Below are positions 52,594-54,148 of a stretch of DNA of 54,148 nucleotides, piece after piece. Under the pieces are notes generated by a model. The model was not told the origin of the DNA and did no database searches. It saw only the letters and a program-made list of their open reading frames with translations. Origin of the DNA: Candidatus Doudnabacteria bacterium. Its GTDB lineage: Bacteria; Patescibacteriota; Doudnabacteria; UBA920. The stretch's first letter is position 1, and each line of letters opens with the position of its first letter. The DNA is taken from the NCBI GenBank assembly GCA_031291995.1, contig JARLHZ010000016.1:1-54148 (forward strand), written 5' to 3'. The translations under genes were made by a program, and so were the position numbers.

Positions 52594-52738
52594 AGGTTAT
52601 GGGTTATAAGTTATGGAAACCGGTAAGGAAAATGGATGTTGGTCTTAAGGTCTTTAGCGCTAATGGTCTACATACTAAAGCCTGTGACCTTACTAACTTT
52701 CATAACCTACAACTACTTACTATTAAATCCACAAACAT

Positions 52739-53320
52739 ATGAAGCACACATTGCCCCCCCTGCCTTACGGCTACGATGCTCTGGAACCCTACATAGACGC
52801 CAAGACAATGGAGATTCACTACACCAAGCATCACCAGGCATATATAGACAAATTGAACGCGGCTTTGGAAAAATATCCGGAATTGCAGGATATGGCGGTG
52901 GAAGTTTTGTTAAAGAACATTAAGACCTTAAAAGTTGAGGACAAGGATCGAATGGCCATCCAAAATCACGGCGGCGGTCATGCGAACCATTCGTTTTTTT
53001 GGCAGATAATGGGCCCTCAGAAAGAAGTTGATAAAAAGTTAGTTTCCGAAATCGAGTCGGCATTCGGCTCGTCGGATGAATTTAAGAAAAAATTTACGGA
53101 CGCCGCCGCATCCCGGTTCGGATCGGGATGGGCTTGGCTGGTTAAGAAGGCGGATGGAAAATTGGACGTTTATTCCACGGGCAACCAGGACAGTCCCCTT
53201 ATGGCGGGAGACACGCCGGTTATCGGACTGGATGTATGGGAACATGCTTATTACCTGAAGTATCAAAACAAGCGGCCAGATTATATTACGGCGTGGTGGA
53301 ATGTGTTAAAGTTGGTATAA
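52739..53320 (+). CDS. Fe/Mn superoxide dismutase
   Basis: A 193-residue dismutase. Metal ligands are His27 (EIHYTKHH), His84 ([10 protein letters not shown]), Asp165 and His169 ([11 protein letters not shown]). The GSGWAWLV and NQDSP stretches are standard. Fe versus Mn use cannot be read safely. It converts superoxide to peroxide and oxygen, implying at least occasional oxygen exposure. It is a single gene between its own promoter and terminator. Confidence 0.97.
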   Translation: MKHTLPPLPYGYDALEPYIDAKTMEIHYTKHHQAYIDKLNAALEKYPELQDMAVEVLLKNIKTLKVEDKDRMAIQNHGGGHANHSFFWQIMGPQKEVDKKLVSEIESAFGSSDEFKKKFTDAAASRFGSGWAWLVKKADGKLDVYSTGNQDSPLMAGDTPVIGLDVWEHAYYLKYQNKRPDYITAWWNVLKLV

Positions 53321-53345
53321 TCAAAATAAATTTAGTCAAAACAAA

Positions 53346-53376
53346 AGGACTGCCTAATTCGGGCAGTCCTTTTTTT
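53346..53376. terminator. Bidirectional intrinsic terminator
   Basis: AGGACTGCC pairs with GGCAGTCCT, followed by T7. It lies between the convergent dismutase and DUF378 genes. Confidence 0.9.
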
Positions 53377-53385
53377 AATTTCAAA

Positions 53386-53628
53386 TTACATAGTCGGCTT
53401 TGGCATGCCGGGGTTGGAGGATGTGCCGCACATCTTACAGTTGGTTTTGTGGGTGAATAATTCGTAAATGGCGGATAAGCCGACTAAAATGTAAACAATC
53501 ATCGGCAGAGCCGAGCGCATATCCATACCTAAGAAACCAAAAAGATCTTTGCCGAAAATACCGACCAAAAGCCAGTTAAGGCCGCCGATTATAACTAAAA
53601 TCCAGGCAATCATGTGGAGAGCTTTCAT
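53386..53628 (-). CDS. DUF378 small membrane protein
   Basis: An 80-residue protein from the ATG at 53628, behind GGGGGTG. Segment 1 is IAWILVIIGGLNWLLVGIFG, and then SALPMIVYILVGLSAIYEL, the DUF378 pattern (GGLNWLLVG, Y.L.G.SA). A C-terminal CKMC motif may bind metal. Function unknown in the family. Confidence 0.9.
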   Translation of the reverse strand: MKALHMIAWILVIIGGLNWLLVGIFGKDLFGFLGMDMRSALPMIVYILVGLSAIYELFTHKTNCKMCGTSSNPGMPKPTM

Positions 53629-53694
53629 AATACTCACCCCCTTTTTGCCCGCTGTCGAATCATTTATTCAATCAACGGTTTTTGTTTCAGTTAG

Positions 53695-53811
53695 TTTATC
53701 CAGGCACCTTCTTCAATATTCCAGATTTATGAGGAGGTTATTAAAGTTTATGACCTTTCCGCGGAGATTAAATATCCCTTGGAAAGGTGCCTGGAATTAA
53801 TTTCCGCTTAG
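53695..53811 (+). pseudogene. Possible gene remnant inside an inverted repeat
   Basis: A 38-codon stretch with protein-like composition (YEEVIKVYDLSAEIKYPLERCLELISA) and no start codon, ending at TAG. The ends of the same region form a 12-bp perfect inverted repeat TCCAGGCACCTT (53699-53710) and its complement (53784-53795). Either a decayed gene tail or a structured RNA; the data do not choose. Confidence 0.3.
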
Positions 53812-53823
53812 ACCTGAGCGGAA

Positions 53824-53858
53824 AGCCCTGTTTTTACTCGTTTTACTGAGGGCTTTTT
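53824..53858 (+). terminator. Intrinsic terminator
   Basis: AGCCCT pairs with AGGGCT and is followed by T5. A hairpin TTTCCGC/GCGGAAA lies just before it (about 53801-53823). Confidence 0.6.
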
Positions 53859-53925
53859 CAACTGCCTTAAGTATAGTAGTTAAGCCGGAATATGCCAAAT
53901 TGGAGTCTTGGTTATCCCCCAAGGG

Positions 53926-54028
53926 GAATTGACAAAAATGACAAAATTTAAAAAATTTAAAAAATTGACATAATTAGGCGCAATCTAATTTTGTCAATTT
54001 TGTTCAATTATTTAAATTTTGTCAATTC
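53926..54028. repeat. AT-rich palindromic spacer built from ATTGACA words
   Basis: Perfect 12-bp ends GAATTGACAAAA and complement (54017-54028). Inner TGACAAAATTT-type words pair with TTTTGTCAA in the right arm. No gene within. Confidence 0.6.
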
Positions 54029-54029
54029 T

Positions 54030-54148
54030 TTTTACCATCCAAACATTTTTCCCACTTCTTCCGATGTTTCGCGACGGCGGGTTTACCCGCCAAAGCGCCA
54101 AGATGGTATCGGCTGAGGTAATTATTTTACCATCCAAACATTTTTCCC
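54030..54148. repeat. 24-bp direct repeat at the right edge
   Basis: TTTTACCATCCAAACATTTT (then TCCC) occurs at 54030-54053 and again at 54125-54148. On the minus strand it could encode a gene end (KMFGW-stop) in duplicate, suggesting a local duplication of a gene tail that continues beyond the window. Confidence 0.55.

Overview
The window looks like a chromosome segment of a Candidate Phyla Radiation (Patescibacteria, Parcubacteria-like) bacterium. The evidence is a 16S rRNA gene split by a group I intron, short tightly packed genes, many small proteins of unknown function, prepilin and repeat-rich surface proteins, and core genes (clpP, nusA, yraN, ymdB, rny, a superoxide dismutase) of typical bacterial type. 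The standard code fits throughout. No database search was possible, so family names rest on motifs recognised by eye.

Layout. (1) 1-5736: the tail of a plus-strand gene, a terminator, then a minus-strand run with a VOC protein, an MFS transporter and five small-molecule kinase or nucleotidyltransferase-like proteins. (2) 5801-7072: a tyrosine recombinase (Int B), its structured leader, and a 20-bp copy of the 16S rRNA 3' end. (3) 7053-40689: a 33.6-kb integrative element bounded by that 20-bp repeat. From left to right it holds an exonuclease/zeta-kinase/small-protein operon, an exported HNH nuclease, a second recombinase (Int C), a primase-helicase, a DNA methyltransferase, unknown proteins, a short plus-strand cluster (zinc ribbons, ArdC-like, RadC-like), a large lipase-like surface protein with a membrane partner, an RDD operon with a structured leader, and a long operon topped by a PLD-helicase and an adenine methyltransferase. 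It ends with the recombinase Int A beside the intact 16S gene. (4) 40678-43848: 16S rRNA (minus strand) with a 900-bp group I intron carrying a frameshifted LAGLIDADG gene, a long leader and a consensus promoter. (5) 44266-54148: chromosomal core genes separated by unusual palindromic spacers.

How it works together. Int A and Int B lie at the same place relative to the 16S 3' end. Each is preceded by an RNA leader with covarying hairpins, and the last hairpin is a terminator whose 3' arm also holds the ribosome-binding site of the recombinase. Each element end also supplies two blocks complementary to the 16S leader, so the rRNA processing stem can still form after insertion. The reading I favour is a family of integrative elements that insert in tandem at the 16S rRNA 3' end, leave the rRNA functional, and express their recombinase only by read-through of rRNA transcription. 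No relaxase, type IV secretion or capsid genes were recognised, so the means of transfer is unknown.
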